64,000 nucleotides of DNA from Prostheceraeus crozeri (lineage: Eukaryota > Platyhelminthes > Polycladida > Euryleptidae), in contig CAJQUW010008638.1 in the NCBI GenBank assembly GCA_907163375.1, forward strand, positions 124,001 through 188,000, written 5' to 3'. The notes under the pieces were generated by a model. The model saw only the letters and a program-made list of their open reading frames with translations, was not told the DNA's origin and made no database searches. The position numbers and the translations under genes were made by a program. The first letter of the stretch is position 1. The number at the start of each line of letters is the position of its first letter. Positions 54,201 to 59,394 of this stretch are shown piece by piece.

Positions 54201-57051
54201 ATCATTTACTCATGAACTGTGCACGTAGGGCGTAAATAAGAATTCACGATAATCATCTCTTTGTTAGAAGACTTACGTTTACTTGACCTAACCCTACAAA
54301 TAGCCTATGATAACTAGCAAAGATACACTTAACCACTGCGATTACTAGACCCAAGTACTTACAGTATTAGGTCCTAATAGACATTTAAGTCCCAAAGAAG
54401 AGGATCATATCAATATTTATGAAAATTAATAAGCTATGGGAGTTCTTGTGAATTATTGCGAAATCCCGTGGGAATGGGAATTCCCACATGAATTCTATGG
54501 GAATGGGATGGGAATGGGAATTCAAAATCAATTCCCACGGCAAGCCTGGTAATCACGATAGTCAAAGGTTATCACAACTGTTTGATGAATTTTTTGGTGG
54601 ATTATGACCTCCCTGGAAGTTGGAAGTGATGAAGTGATAACATTTGCAACTGTTACATTCATGGGATCCTCAAAGGTTTAAGATCTGGCGTTTATTAACT
54701 ATTCTCCATCCAGAAGCCCGTACTTTCAAAGATGAAAAGGACATGGGAGAAAAGATGAAGTTGCTGAAGCATCTGTCTTCTCATGTTTCTGATGTGATTC
54801 CACTTGAATCAGTTCAACTGCTTTGTGATCAATGGAAGAGTTTAGCAAACTCGAACAACCATGGCAGGTTTGCTTATGGTGATGGAAAGTTGGCACGGCT
54901 TGATCACTATTGGATCCAGATATTTAAAATATTTCGTCTATCACGGTTGAAAATTTGTTAAAGCTTGTCTTTGTTTCCAACCACACAATGCCACAGTTGA
55001 GCGTGGTTTCAGTGCTAACGCAAGCCTGTTAACCAGACAGAATGTCAAGTGATCTTCTGAACGCAATCCAAAGGTTGAAATCATGCCTCCAAAATATCGG
55101 TTGCATATCGTCGCTGCCTATAACACAAGAACTAATTGACTTGGCGCGCTCTGCTTGAAGCAGGCACTTCGAGGCTTCAGGCGATTATTCAGAGGAAGAT
55201 TCTGATTCTGAGTAGGACAATTGATCTGAATCTTATTCATGGATCTTAGACTTATTCTTAGTTTTTGTAGGAATTTGTTTCATGTTTTAACTGTGTATAC
55301 TCCAATTTATAAATGTGTTTTGCTCATGAAAACATCTCATGGAATTCGTTCAATTTTTATTAAACAAATTAAGAATTCATCTTCCAAGAAATAACATTGG
55401 ACACGCAAAGGCGTGTATAGGTAGACGCATAACCAATAATTTTTCAAGGTAAAAGATCTACCACAGTAAAAGCGATTTATTCGCGACGTGTCGAAGCACA
55501 ACTTCGTCGTCAGGCGCTATTTTAATATCTAAATCTATTTTCATCTTTTCCAACTGATGGGCTAAGACTGATCAGTTTTAATTCGTTGTCTACATTGAGT
55601 TCTTTTGAGAATTGACTAATCAATTAGTCACAACAGCATTGGATTTGTCAATCTACAGATGGGAGACCGTCATTAGTCTTCAACAGGAATTTCAATCAAT
55701 TATTTAAATTGCTAAGAATTGCGTTCTATTATAAATGAGTGCTGGAAAAATTTTCACCATCGCATGAGAATGAAATCATTTTTCGCCTCGCTTAACGACT
55801 GGAAAAGGGTTTCCATTGATCGCTCCGATGAACGACCGCTGGCGGAGGCGGAGGCTTCCTTCAACGGGTGTTGCTGTTCGGTTTGGTCGGTGCATGTCGC
55901 TGGTTTCCTCATTGGCGATGTAGTCGTCAAAGATAAGTCAATCCTAAGTTGATCGATTCTCACATCACGAGTTAGCCAATCATTAGTATAAATTGAATGA
56001 AGGCAGATGAACGCCATGGGGGTCGCATTGGTGGGGCGTGGACGACAATGTCAAACATTCTTCTTAAAGCATTGATGATTTGCACTCCCAGATTTTTTAG
56101 TATATACCACACACACAAGCCGCTTGTTATAGGTACACTTGATAAATGAGCCACATTCAAGACAGCATTCCATGCAGAATATTCCATGATTTATTTCTGA
56201 TTGTCTCTAACATGATGTATCAAACGGTTTGGCCCATAGAGATGTGTCCATTTTGCAGATAATCAAACGTTAATTAATGAAACTGGCCATATTATCTGAG
56301 AACGACAGAGTTTCAGTCCAAAAGGTAGATTGTCGAAGAAAGGAAGAACTTCCTGTTTTGGCCACTGGCAGCGAGTGCTTTCTGCCACCCCACTCAAACT
56401 ACTGCAATGTTGATGAATACCTCGGGATAGTGTGATATGAACTAAAGATGGGCTGTCAAACACCAAAAAATTGGCTTTTCTGACTTCTCTGAGACCATGG
56501 AATCTAATTTTGAAGCTTATAGTCCGGCAGGCAGAACGAGTTTCTGCAGGGAACGAGGCCGAAAATGAGACTCACAGAATGATGTACACCATATGCCTAC
56601 CACGAATCTGCTCGTCTGCTGAGTTCTAGTGAGTTCCTCCTCCTGTCAGACGGGATCAAAGAATAACACATGTATATCCAATGGGACGCAGATTGCAGTT
56701 TTTGACTAAAATGAAATTTTCTAAGTTTTCACATGAAGTTTGTGACAATGCCATTTATACTGTCTATCTCATTGAAGCAACAATTAAAATGTTCAAAATT
56801 AACCTTTGCCATCCATCAAGCTGTACATTTACTTTATTATTGAGCCAATATTGAGATAAGAATCACGCCTTATGGGCGGGTTCCATCTAGTTACATAGTA
56901 ATTCTTGATTACATAATAATGAAAGTCATATTATTCAAAATAGAAGACAAATAAAATATGTATTTTTCCCTTTCAGATGCATGTGGAAGCCGCGAGAATG
57001 TTGCAGTTTTCTGAAGAAGAATTTGTAAAAGCGCTTGACTGGGGACAATGA
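24097..57051 (+). CDS. TEX9: TEX9-like coiled-coil protein, six recognised coding exons
   Basis: Host gene spread over 33 kb. Exons: 24092-24255 (ATG at 24097), 29481-29545, 29609-29698, 31403-31574, 50043-50606, 56977-57051. All borders are GT-AG and phases agree; the product is about 374 aa, close to vertebrate TEX9 (about 390 aa from memory). Family landmarks: an N-terminal DLLSREEEFRLRNAEFEAKT block, an acidic middle, a long heptad coiled coil (exon 5; TEVRLNRALEEVQRLR, FKKQMKLIDVLKRQK), and the signature C-terminus MHVEAARMLQFSEEEFVKAL then DWGQ. TEX9 is a testis- and cilium-associated protein of poorly known mechanism. Introns of 5.2, 0.06, 1.7, 18.5 and 6.4 kb carry most of the window's transposons. 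An ATTAAA lies just after the stop (57059). The start is chosen because the peptide from it matches the family's length. Confidence 0.93.
24256..24889. other. TEX9 intron 1, left part
   Basis: AT-rich intron sequence. A 77-codon ORF at 24293-24526 shows no domain. Nothing else recognised before the SINE. Confidence 0.4.
24890..25096 (-). repeat. tRNA-derived SINE with hairpin between the promoter boxes
   Basis: On the minus strand it starts cgacgcctcggtacagtggt then gcagaagg (A-box-like) and later has ccggggttcaagtctg (B-box-like), the two internal RNA polymerase III elements of a tRNA. Between them lies an inverted pair, ggaattatagat ... tgtctataatttcc, lengthening the normal spacing by about 30 nt. 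The body then reads ctctcactggtaagagctgc and ends near 24890. No full tRNA can be folded from it. Confidence 0.6.
25097..25374. other. TEX9 intron 1, between SINE and foldback
   Basis: AT-rich; nothing recognised. Confidence 0.4.
25375..26070. mobile_element. Foldback element, ~330-bp arms
   Basis: Arms 25375-25706 and 25738-26070 are inverted copies with high identity. Shared blocks include aattgaaaataggtttggaa, caatatatttcggctattt and tcaagaaaagactgagataa. The centre is only about 30 bp, so the whole unit is almost one hairpin. The aaatatatttcggctat ... cattatcaaga phrase resembles repeats seen beside Penelope-like elements, but I find no coding part. It lies in TEX9 intron 1 and would be transcribed with the gene. 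Confidence 0.8.
26175..26700. repeat. Diverged direct duplication (~210-bp unit)
   Basis: Two direct copies, 26175-26390 and 26384-26700. Both hold gtgtctgtatacagtgaa, then atcaaaaggratgaatattygc, a cttaattaagc core, attttgaaatttcatga-type text and aaggaaaagttg. The second copy carries about 100 extra bases after the first block. No coding signal. Old tandem duplication inside intron 1. Confidence 0.65.
26701..29480. other. TEX9 intron 1, right part
   Basis: 2.8 kb of AT-rich intron. A small tandem repeat (ctggaaaaatcagttaattt, twice, with a third truncated copy) lies at about 28288-28370. A 124-codon minus-strand ORF at 27357-27731 has no recognisable domain, signal or codon bias and is not called. 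No other structure. Confidence 0.45.
29481..29545 (+). CDS. TEX9: TEX9 coding exon 2
   Basis: 65 nt behind a good acceptor (tttttttgtag). It encodes KDQESVLNNTLLSNVNADDF and part of a further codon; the donor is gtaagt. It joins exon 3 across an intron of only 63 bp, which shows the gene also has minimal introns beside very large ones. Confidence 0.8.
29609..29698 (+). CDS. TEX9: TEX9 coding exon 3
   Basis: Acceptor catttcag and donor gtaagt. Completes the split K codon, then encodes GLEDVDDYSKVRKSKVG and NRNSSAFREQPV. Polar, charged linker before the acidic region. Ends in phase 2. Confidence 0.8.
29699..29927. other. TEX9 intron 3, left edge
   Basis: AT-rich intron sequence up to the first SINE; nothing recognised. 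Confidence 0.4.
29928..30172 (+). repeat. tRNA-derived SINE, + orientation
   Basis: Starts gtggtctccgtggcacaggg, then gttaagtgcttggg (A box) and ccagtgttcgagctcc (B box), the split promoter of a tRNA-type pol III unit. The body has aggaagggcatccgggc and ctgactatgtcaacaccgtg. The 3' module (cccc..tatggg.gagtagtga.gctacat) occurs twice in tandem. A second copy of the family lies inverted at 30875-31055 in the same intron. Confidence 0.82.
30173..30874. other. Spacer between inverted SINE pair
   Basis: 700 bp of AT-rich intron sequence with no recognised features. It would be the loop if the flanking SINEs paired in the pre-mRNA. Confidence 0.4.
30875..31055 (-). repeat. tRNA-derived SINE, - orientation
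   Basis: On the minus strand: gtggtctccgtggcacagtg, gttaagtgcttggcc, ccagaggtcgagcccc (B box), aggaagggcatccggac, ctgactatgtcagcaccgtc and gtatggggagtagtgacg. Same family as 29928-30172, about 80% identical over the shared part. It has one 3' module and ends in a short atc/atg-rich tail (30841-30870). Confidence 0.82.
31056..31402. other. TEX9 intron 3, right edge
   Basis: AT-rich intron sequence ending in the exon 4 acceptor. Nothing recognised. Confidence 0.4.
31403..31574 (+). CDS. TEX9: TEX9 coding exon 4 (acidic)
   Basis: Acceptor gattttcag and donor gtaagt. Encodes a Ser/Thr-rich stretch, LLLKEIRRNLTDQL, and an acidic tail GDEDENEDEEA. Phase fits exon 3 (2+172 nt = 58 codons) and leaves phase 0 for exon 5. 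An 18.5-kb intron follows. Confidence 0.82.
31575..32444. other. TEX9 intron 4, left edge
   Basis: No genes recognised. A gcgacatttattaggaccacc motif at 32328 repeats, in the same orientation, the one inside the inverted-repeat arm at 32517. It is probably a stray end of that family. Confidence 0.4.
33704..34812 (+). pseudogene. HARBI1-like transposase, multiple breaks
   Basis: First part (33704-34003) reads FRLNDDTLNSIIDRV and YLEHPTSRNYALTSKQQVMDGC, the N-terminal helical block of PIF transposases. Later pieces include VQKFFDIAELPAVVGAIDGT (first catalytic D) near 34140-34202, followed by a stop, and near 34510-34640 the segments TFGLMKQRLRCIFGRLP and CEVIKCYAILHNMAL, the conserved C-terminal E-helix region. 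An acidic tail ends at 34812. Several stops and frame changes separate the parts, and the middle (about 34260-34450) is unrecognisable. No MADF/Myb partner gene is seen, so the copy could not move itself. Confidence 0.82.
34900..35715. pseudogene. Penelope-like element fragment, GIY-YIG endonuclease, internally inverted
   Basis: On the + strand (about 35430-35715) the text reads RLTRKSRTLRNA and later KCKKKSIVYQISRSKC then HQFYIGSTVRF, the Cys-containing GIY-YIG nuclease of Penelope-like retroelements (from KKSIVYQI to FYIGST). On the minus strand (35410 down to 35248) lies the end of the same domain: QLSSENIIASILAHDHDASN, LRLREAF, then RFKPSINNKHELFF and stop. The minus-strand piece should follow the + piece, so the 3' portion has been inverted. 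A 3' UTR-like stretch (34.9-35.25 kb) has the ttctcagtgatcatcttcag phrase. No RT domain remains. Confidence 0.72.
35773..35868. repeat. Short inverted ends CCCTAGCGA...TCGCTAGGG
   Basis: Nine-base inverted ends enclose about 95 bp inside the Harbinger element. It may be a tiny MITE; no target duplication is clear. Confidence 0.3.
36220..37129. other. TEX9 intron 4: short palindrome and local duplication
   Basis: 36533-36600 is a small palindrome (ctgtaatagaccgcc / ggcgatctattacagg). The phrase tttcaacatccccgagtnta appears at 36635 and again at 36828 with following aaaagta...aatgncgcttnaataa, a diverged direct duplication. No coding features. Confidence 0.45.
37130..37350. repeat. 21-bp repeat array arranged as a palindrome
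   Basis: Left half: about five diverged units of atttcagatntttccaantg. Right half: the same units in inverse orientation (ctgaaatcnatntggaaa), meeting near 37255. The unit is 21 bp, so every frame reads a 7-residue repeat. The minus strand gives FQIFPNR, FQIFPDG, FQISPIE, then SEIQLEK, SEIHLEM, SEIHWQR, SEIDLET, SEIYMEK. The second series is a perfect heptad with hydrophobics at fixed places. The ORF there (37130-37378, minus, 82 aa) starts with ATG but has no support beyond the repeat. Confidence 0.75.
37351..39872. other. TEX9 intron 4, 2.5 kb with no recognised gene
   Basis: AT-rich. A diverged local repeat near 38610-38700 (aactgtttgagtgcgaaataataag / agttgtttaagtgcaaagcaataag) is the only repeat noticed. 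No ORF over 60 codons with support. Confidence 0.45.
39873..40604 (-). CDS. Unrecognised secreted, helix-rich, cysteine-containing protein (243 aa)
   Basis: An uninterrupted single-exon ORF inside TEX9 intron 4, antisense to TEX9. In this AT-rich window ORFs this long occur otherwise only in transposons or TEX9. The start is the first ATG after an in-frame TGA 15 nt upstream. Residues 1-20 form a classical signal peptide (basic-free start, LVLFYIALSLSW core, TAS-F cleavage). The mature chain is basic, with Cys at 29, 32, 39, 122, 148, 178, 204, 230 and 239 and N-glycosylation sequons at N124 and N130. Several stretches look amphipathic-helical (about 57-100, 132-165, 172-190, 212-236), a layout like a helical cytokine. 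I recognise no family. A weak TATA-like aataaata lies about 75 nt upstream of the start. Confidence 0.6.
   Translation of the reverse strand: MTPQTLVLFYIALSLSWTASFPNPTSKECALCLSVNTICRLYMNPKQRLPTTRNPLLAQYDHIWPRLLAARQRETLRLTKRGLFFINRRMQRLRSMVEAERLNSHHIPRLRSRIAPLDVGHCMNASINSNSTLRLVINLRDRLLSDHCQLLALLGSNLHDWRRQILRKTEPPLRITICLLHDFIFFSRRHQLMPVPSQTRPNVCDWRSVGSQYRMELLMWRWILDAERSCQRYKFQLDCLVKG
40605..40990. other. Upstream flank of the 243-aa ORF
   Basis: On the minus strand it contains aataaataca (inverse of 40678-40687) as a possible TATA-like box. It also has ttaatcctcag, ending near 40634, which could be a splice acceptor for an upstream non-coding exon. Neither is strong. Confidence 0.3.
41040..42860. 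repeat. Palindrome-dense tract
   Basis: About 1.8 kb made of many separate inverted repeats. The clearest are: ggagtgcaataaa / tttattgcactcc (41133-41165); the perfect 52-nt pair 41370-41421 / 41439-41490; atatatcatgatccgat (41493) with its inverse near 41615-41632; 41765-41810 with 41880-41930; attatagatatctaga (42193) with tctagatatctataat (42240); cgcaactcgtgcatg (42136) with catgcacgagttg (42287); and 42730-42778 with 42804-42853. The motif caactcgtgca / tgcacgagttg recurs in several arms and again near 43160. No coding frame is recognised. Confidence 0.75.
41370..41490. repeat. Perfect 52-nt inverted repeat around a 17-nt loop
   Basis: Arms 41370-41421 and 41439-41490 match over all 52 positions. 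The loop is gccacgctacgctcggg. As DNA it can extrude a cruciform, and as intronic RNA (either strand) a 52-bp hairpin. The absence of mismatches in a region of decayed repeats implies a recent origin or active correction between arms. Confidence 0.92.
42905..43495. mobile_element. MITE-like element with ~85-bp inverted ends
   Basis: Left end (42905-42995) reads catacggggtacttatgggt, then tatctcccccac and attttcaaa-like text. The right end (43415-43495) is its inverse (ccataagtaccgtatacag; gaggggtaatagccc). The 420-bp centre has no transposase. An ORF at 42864-43100 overlaps the left end and is not supported. Confidence 0.6.
43545..44876. mobile_element. Non-autonomous DNA element with GGGGCACATTGAACCA subterminal repeats
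   Basis: Left terminus agtggagggtgg..ttaggggcacattgaac and right terminus, inverted, ttaggggagggtggggcaca. Inside, the motif ggggcacattgaaccac recurs at 43564, 43908 and 43933 pointing inward from the left, and inverted at 44634, 44650 and 44690 on the right. Repeated subterminal motifs in mirrored order are typical transposase binding sites of hAT- or CACTA-type elements. No coding remains in the 1.3 kb. Confidence 0.65.
44877..46453. other. TEX9 intron 4, 1.6 kb without recognised genes
   Basis: AT-rich. Short ORFs (45029-45211; 45905-46123 minus) have no recognised domain. An A-rich run lies at 46160-46195. Nothing else. Confidence 0.4.
46454..46648 (-). CDS. Unrecognised coding-like fragment (possible exon)
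   Basis: A GC-richer patch in an AT-rich intron. On the minus strand it encodes VKGHSIKPTRDMVALMGRVW then SLPVVNGAVLHGDQIYSFY and ALPLQPELSQAICEVVMNN before a stop. The residue mix looks like real protein. A cag just before the V codon (aatgaatccacag) could be a splice acceptor, though its pyrimidine tract is poor. No family recognised. It may be the last exon of a nested antisense gene or a decayed processed or transposon gene. Confidence 0.3.
   Translation of the reverse strand: MNPQVKGHSIKPTRDMVALMGRVWSLPVVNGAVLHGDQIYSFYSSALPLQPELSQAICEVVMNN
46649..46874. other. TEX9 intron 4, left of mariner
   Basis: Nothing recognised. Confidence 0.35.
46875..48450 (-). mobile_element. Mariner (DD34D) element
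   Basis: About 1.58 kb bounded by inverted repeats: left caaggtgtgactaaaaatta then ttgagactgg, right the inverse of cgaaggtgcgactaaaaatt then attgagactgg. The left flank is TA; the right flank no longer is. It carries one transposase on the minus strand. It lies in TEX9 intron 4, antisense to the gene. Confidence 0.88.
47188..48233 (-). pseudogene. Mariner DD34D transposase with one frameshift
   Basis: Cut-and-paste transposase of normal mariner length (213 + 135 codons in two overlapping frames). N-terminal helix-turn-helix regions include MYRFYFQTRTLLGESASQIF and RLSLREIEELTGVNHEL. The catalytic triad is complete: AIQDETWVFFDP (first D), IQFDNARPHGAKKTKEFLE (second D), YSPDLNLCDRWLF (third D, 34 residues on). 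One single-base shift near 47615-47625 (around HRTRS) moves the reading from the first frame to KKFHVQGTCVNETVDADYF in the second. With all catalytic residues kept and only one visible lesion, this is a fairly recent copy. A typical KRExDGDxxLxP hook was not found. Confidence 0.9.
48451..50042. other. TEX9 intron 4, right part
   Basis: AT-rich intron. A small palindrome at 49165-49247 (tgatggtatttcaa / tttgaaataccatcg) may be a MITE remnant. Short ORFs (49251-49463, 49699-49893) show no domains. Ends in the exon 5 acceptor. Confidence 0.45.
50043..50606 (+). CDS. TEX9: TEX9 coding exon 5 (coiled coil)
   Basis: 188 codons after acceptor actaatattgcag, donor gtaagc. Starts SLPGIPPKIVGAES, matching the vertebrate GLPEYIDDIF region in position. 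It then forms one long heptad-rich coiled coil (LQAEVRVLREDNEKL, EEERRRLERT, KYKRLSEEAKSK, TEVRLNRALEEVQRL, LLAENKRLEKQKNDL), ending VLKRQK. This is the core of the protein. Confidence 0.93.
50607..53192. other. TEX9 intron 5, left part
   Basis: 50720-51380 is GC-richer. Its minus strand carries ORFs of 76-104 codons (for example RGRGHEERRYQENGNRRDED; LPTTGLLLCAGATALERQHY) that may be decayed transposon coding, but I recognise no motif. The remainder is AT-rich without features. Confidence 0.4.
53653..54548. mobile_element. Non-autonomous hAT element with perfect 8-bp target duplication
   Basis: 896 bp. Termini are CAGGCTTGCCGTGGGAAT and its inverse, flanked by GTAATCAC on both sides (53645-53652 and 54549-54556). 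Subterminal regions repeat gggaatgggaattccca in both orientations, the likely transposase sites. The interior (53788-54069) has a 93-codon ORF with no recognised domain. An exact 8-bp duplication is the hAT hallmark and shows the insertion is fairly young. It sits inside the older hAT remnant. Confidence 0.92.
54590..55215 (+). pseudogene. hAT transposase C-terminal remnant
   Basis: The 54644-54961 frame gives DKDMGEKMKLLKHLSSHV-like helical text and ESVQLLCDQWKSLANS. In a second frame, 54968-55050 reads CLCFQPHNATVERGFSANAS then LLTRQNVK and stop: the hAT dimerisation block (NATVERGFSxN). A third stretch gives VEIMPPKYRLHIVAAYN. At least two frame changes and a stop. The N-terminal BED and catalytic parts are not recognisable. 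Confidence 0.72.
55391..56517. other. TEX9 intron 5, right part
   Basis: Near 55460-55530 a phrase with two tcg-rich blocks (gcgacgtgtcgaagcacaac ttcgtcgtcaggcgc) resembles the palindromic ends of small elements. ORFs on both strands at 55719-56017 have no domains. Nothing else. Confidence 0.4.
56518..56700. repeat. Diverged single arm of the 2361-3104 foldback family
   Basis: Shares gctatagtccggcaggcag-like start, the block gcagggaacgagg, then a spaced ctgtcagacgggatcaaaga / gaataacacatgtatatcca order with arm 1 of the 2361-3104 element (ctgccggatcagatca; gataacacaatcctatgtat). Roughly 65-70% similar with gaps. No second arm nearby. Confidence 0.5.
56977..57051 (+). CDS. TEX9: TEX9 terminal coding exon
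   Basis: Acceptor tttttccctttcag, then MHVEAARMLQFSEEEFVKAL and DWGQ with stop TGA at 57049. This is the diagnostic TEX9 C-terminus (MHIEAAKxLxFxEEEFxKALEWG in vertebrates, from memory). ATTAAA at 57059 is a possible poly(A) signal, close to the stop. Confidence 0.93.
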   Translation: MHVEAARMLQFSEEEFVKALDWGQ

Positions 57052-57388
57052 TTCCCTCATTAAAATAATCTTATCCCGTCCCATGTTAATATCCGTCCAT
57101 ATATTACCTATGTAAATACAACAAATCGTCCAGACCAGAATTAATTTCTATTCTGGTCATGTTTTGTAGCTATTTAATCAACAGAAGGAACAGCAAAGTC
57201 ATGTTTTACAGAACTTTGTCAACAAAATCGTATTCTTGCGATTAAAGTACCACCGTCAAACTCTAGAATCCGTTTTATCACCAGAACTTTGTTTTACAGA
57301 ATTTCTTCTGAACTTGTCTCATAATTTTGTTTTTTATACACAATGTTGTATTTTAAACTTTTTAATAGAATTAGTCCTTGCAGTGCAG

Positions 57389-57516
57389 AGCGAAAATGTT
57401 TTTATTTATCTTCATGTACGTGATATGGGATACATGATATGTGAGCACCTGAGCAAAGAAGCGGATAATGCCGAGGCATGCTATTCATCCGCGGATTTCC
57501 GCAGCCCCCCTCTGGT
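57389..57516 (+). CDS. Candidate internal exon, unrecognised gene
   Basis: Open frame with a plausible acceptor (agtccttgcagtgcag) and a consensus donor (ggt|gtaagt). Encodes SENVFIYLHVRDMGYMICEH, LSKEADNAEACY, SSADFRSPPL. The mix is protein-like and GC-richer at third positions than the flanks. It begins only 340 bp after the TEX9 stop, so it would belong to another + strand gene or an alternative TEX9 transcript. No family recognised. Confidence 0.3.
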
Positions 57517-57888
57517 GTAAGTACATATAGTATGAAAATGGTGAGTTCTAGGACATTCTCTTAAAGTTAATGCTTCAGCTAGTATCTGATAAAGCTCACT
57601 CTGGGCAACTGGAGAAGCAGACGCATGTATTACCAAAAAATGTGGCTTTAACGGGCACATCTGACCAATGAGGATGTTTGTTATGAACATCTTTTGACAA
57701 ACAAACTTGCCTCAGGGGCAACAAGATGAATGTGGAGGCATTGGCAAAAATTGATAAGAAGGGCGCTTTTGCAGGTCTGCTACTCCCGGTTTTAACCGGA
57801 TTTCCGGTTTTTTCAGAATAATCCAAATAGTGAGAAAATGTTTTGACAAGGAACAAATAATTTGGATTTTGAACTATTTTTGATTTCA

Positions 57889-58530
57889 AAAGGGGCCCTT
57901 TTTAGATTGCGAATGGACCCTTAAAGATTGTGAAATGCCCCTTTAAGATCGTGAGGGGACCGTTTTGAGGCTGCGAAAGGGCCCCTTAAAGATAGTTAGG
58001 AGCCCTTTTGAGATTATGCAAGGGCCCCTTAAAGATCGTTCGGGCCCTTATGATATTGTGCAAGGGCCCCTTTAAGATTGTGAGGGACCCTTTTGAGATT
58101 GTGAAAGGTCCCGTTTAAGATCGTGAGGGGCCCTTTTGAGATTGCGAAGGAGCACTTTTGAGATTATGCAGTGACGCTTTGAGATTGTGAAAGGTCCCCT
58201 TTAAGATCGTGAGGGGCCGTTTTGAGATTGTGAAAGGGCCCCTTTTAGATTGCGAAGGGGCACTTTTGAGATTATGCAGTGAGGCTTTGAGATCGTGAAG
58301 GATCCCCTTTAGGATCGTGAGGGGGGCCTTTTGAGACTGCTAATTGGCCCCTCTAAGATCTTGAGGGGCCCTTTTGTGATTTTGAAGAGGCCCTTTTATA
58401 CTGTGAAGGGCCCTCTTGAGATTGTGCAGTGGCACTTTGAGATTGTGAAGGGACTCTTTTGAGACTGCGAATGGGCCCCTTTAAAATCGTGAGGGAGCCT
58501 TCAAGAATGCAAAGGAGCTCCTTTAAGATC
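57889..58530. repeat. Minisatellite, ~21-22-bp unit (43-bp dimer)
   Basis: About 29 diverged units alternating agatcgtgaggggccctttt and agattgtgaaagggccccttt. The core is GGGCCCCTTT/AGATYGTGA. Units 21 and 22 bp long alternate, so reading frames do not stay open in step. ORFs across it (58353-58544 minus) are by-products. Confidence 0.85.
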
Positions 58531-59178
58531 GTAAGGCATTCCATCCTGCATGATGATACTCAGATCCTTTATGACATTCGTTATATTTTCATACAGCATG
58601 GAAAGGAAGATTTTAACACACATTCCATCCTGCATGAAGATACTCCTATCCTTTATGACATTCAGTATATTTTTATACAGCGTAGAAAGGAAGATTTTAT
58701 CACACATTCTCGATTTCTCGAAAGAAAAATGGCTCCCCCAAAGAAAATGGCTGAAGGAAATGACTGCCCAGGCATCTAGACCGCGCTGACCATGAATTGT
58801 GTATGAAAATATCTGTTGTGACCAGACTGCTCTGCTGAAGCAGTCTTCTAAACGTCGAGCAGCTGAACAGCTATTATCTTTTCGATGAAAATGTTTCACA
58901 TTGAAGACCGGATCTTGCACCGTGTGACATCCTGACACGATTAACATATAGAAAATGACAAAGCTGCACGGGAGTAGTGCATTATAAATTCGAATGTAAA
59001 ATTTTTGAACGAAATGAAGAAAGTTGTCTTTGAAACAGTTAAGTAAAATTATCCATAGTCCTACATGTAGATTATTCGATAATATGCATTCTTTATATCG
59101 AGCTGAAATCGTCAATCGTTCAATAACTTCATGCTGATTTTGCATTGGGGGACAGATAGAGGGGTCTTTGTAGTACAC
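58501..59178 (-). CDS. Doubtful 225-codon ORF with two 28-aa repeats
   Basis: Open from ATG 59178 to 58501. The first ~150 residues have no recognised domain; one hydrophobic stretch (FVIFYMLIVSG) could be a membrane segment. The C-terminal part is the 84-bp tandem repeat plus minisatellite edge. A chance ORF is possible because the repeats lack stops in this frame. No family recognised. Confidence 0.2.
   Translation of the reverse strand: MYYKDPSICPPMQNQHEVIERLTISARYKECILSNNLHVGLWIILLNCFKDNFLHFVQKFYIRIYNALLPCSFVIFYMLIVSGCHTVQDPVFNVKHFHRKDNSCSAARRLEDCFSRAVWSQQIFSYTIHGQRGLDAWAVISFSHFLWGSHFSFEKSRMCDKIFLSTLYKNILNVIKDRSIFMQDGMCVKIFLSMLYENITNVIKDLSIIMQDGMPYDLKGAPLHS
58537..58704. repeat. 84-bp tandem duplication
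   Basis: Two copies (58537-58620 and 58621-58704) starting cattccatcctgcatga and sharing gatcctttatgacattc, acagc and gaaaggaagattttaac blocks; a third copy starts at 58705. The unit is a multiple of three. On the minus strand it gives two 28-residue repeats (KIFLSMLYENITNVIKDLSI / KIFLSTLYKNILNVIKDRSI) inside a 225-codon ORF. Confidence 0.85.
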
Positions 59179-59394
59179 TAATAATTTTATACATTTGCTT
59201 GCTAACTGTGAGATTCAGAAACATCTTCATTAGAACAGACCCAACTTCTGTTTGAACGCTTTCTAAACTTACCATGTTGTGTGATATCGAATGATCGTAA
59301 GTTTCTTACTTTGAAGGGCTCCATGACTACGTAATTTAGGGGGGCACATTCCGATTTGACTTTTCGGATTTTATTTTTGATAAGAGTGGCAGCC

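Larger units (their letters stand above)
53193..55390 (+). mobile_element. hAT DNA transposon remnant, carrying a nested hAT element
   Basis: Left terminus CAGGGTTGCCACTCGTCCCG fits the hAT consensus CAGGGnTGCnA; a second degenerate gtcccgattttt repeat follows. The interior resumes after the nested element with transposase pieces to about 55215. I found no matching right terminus; the end at 55390 is approximate. Old and broken. Confidence 0.65.

Noticed and set aside
57889-58530. CRISPR array
   Set aside because: Units are contiguous 21-22-bp tandem repeats with no unique spacers, in an animal genome.
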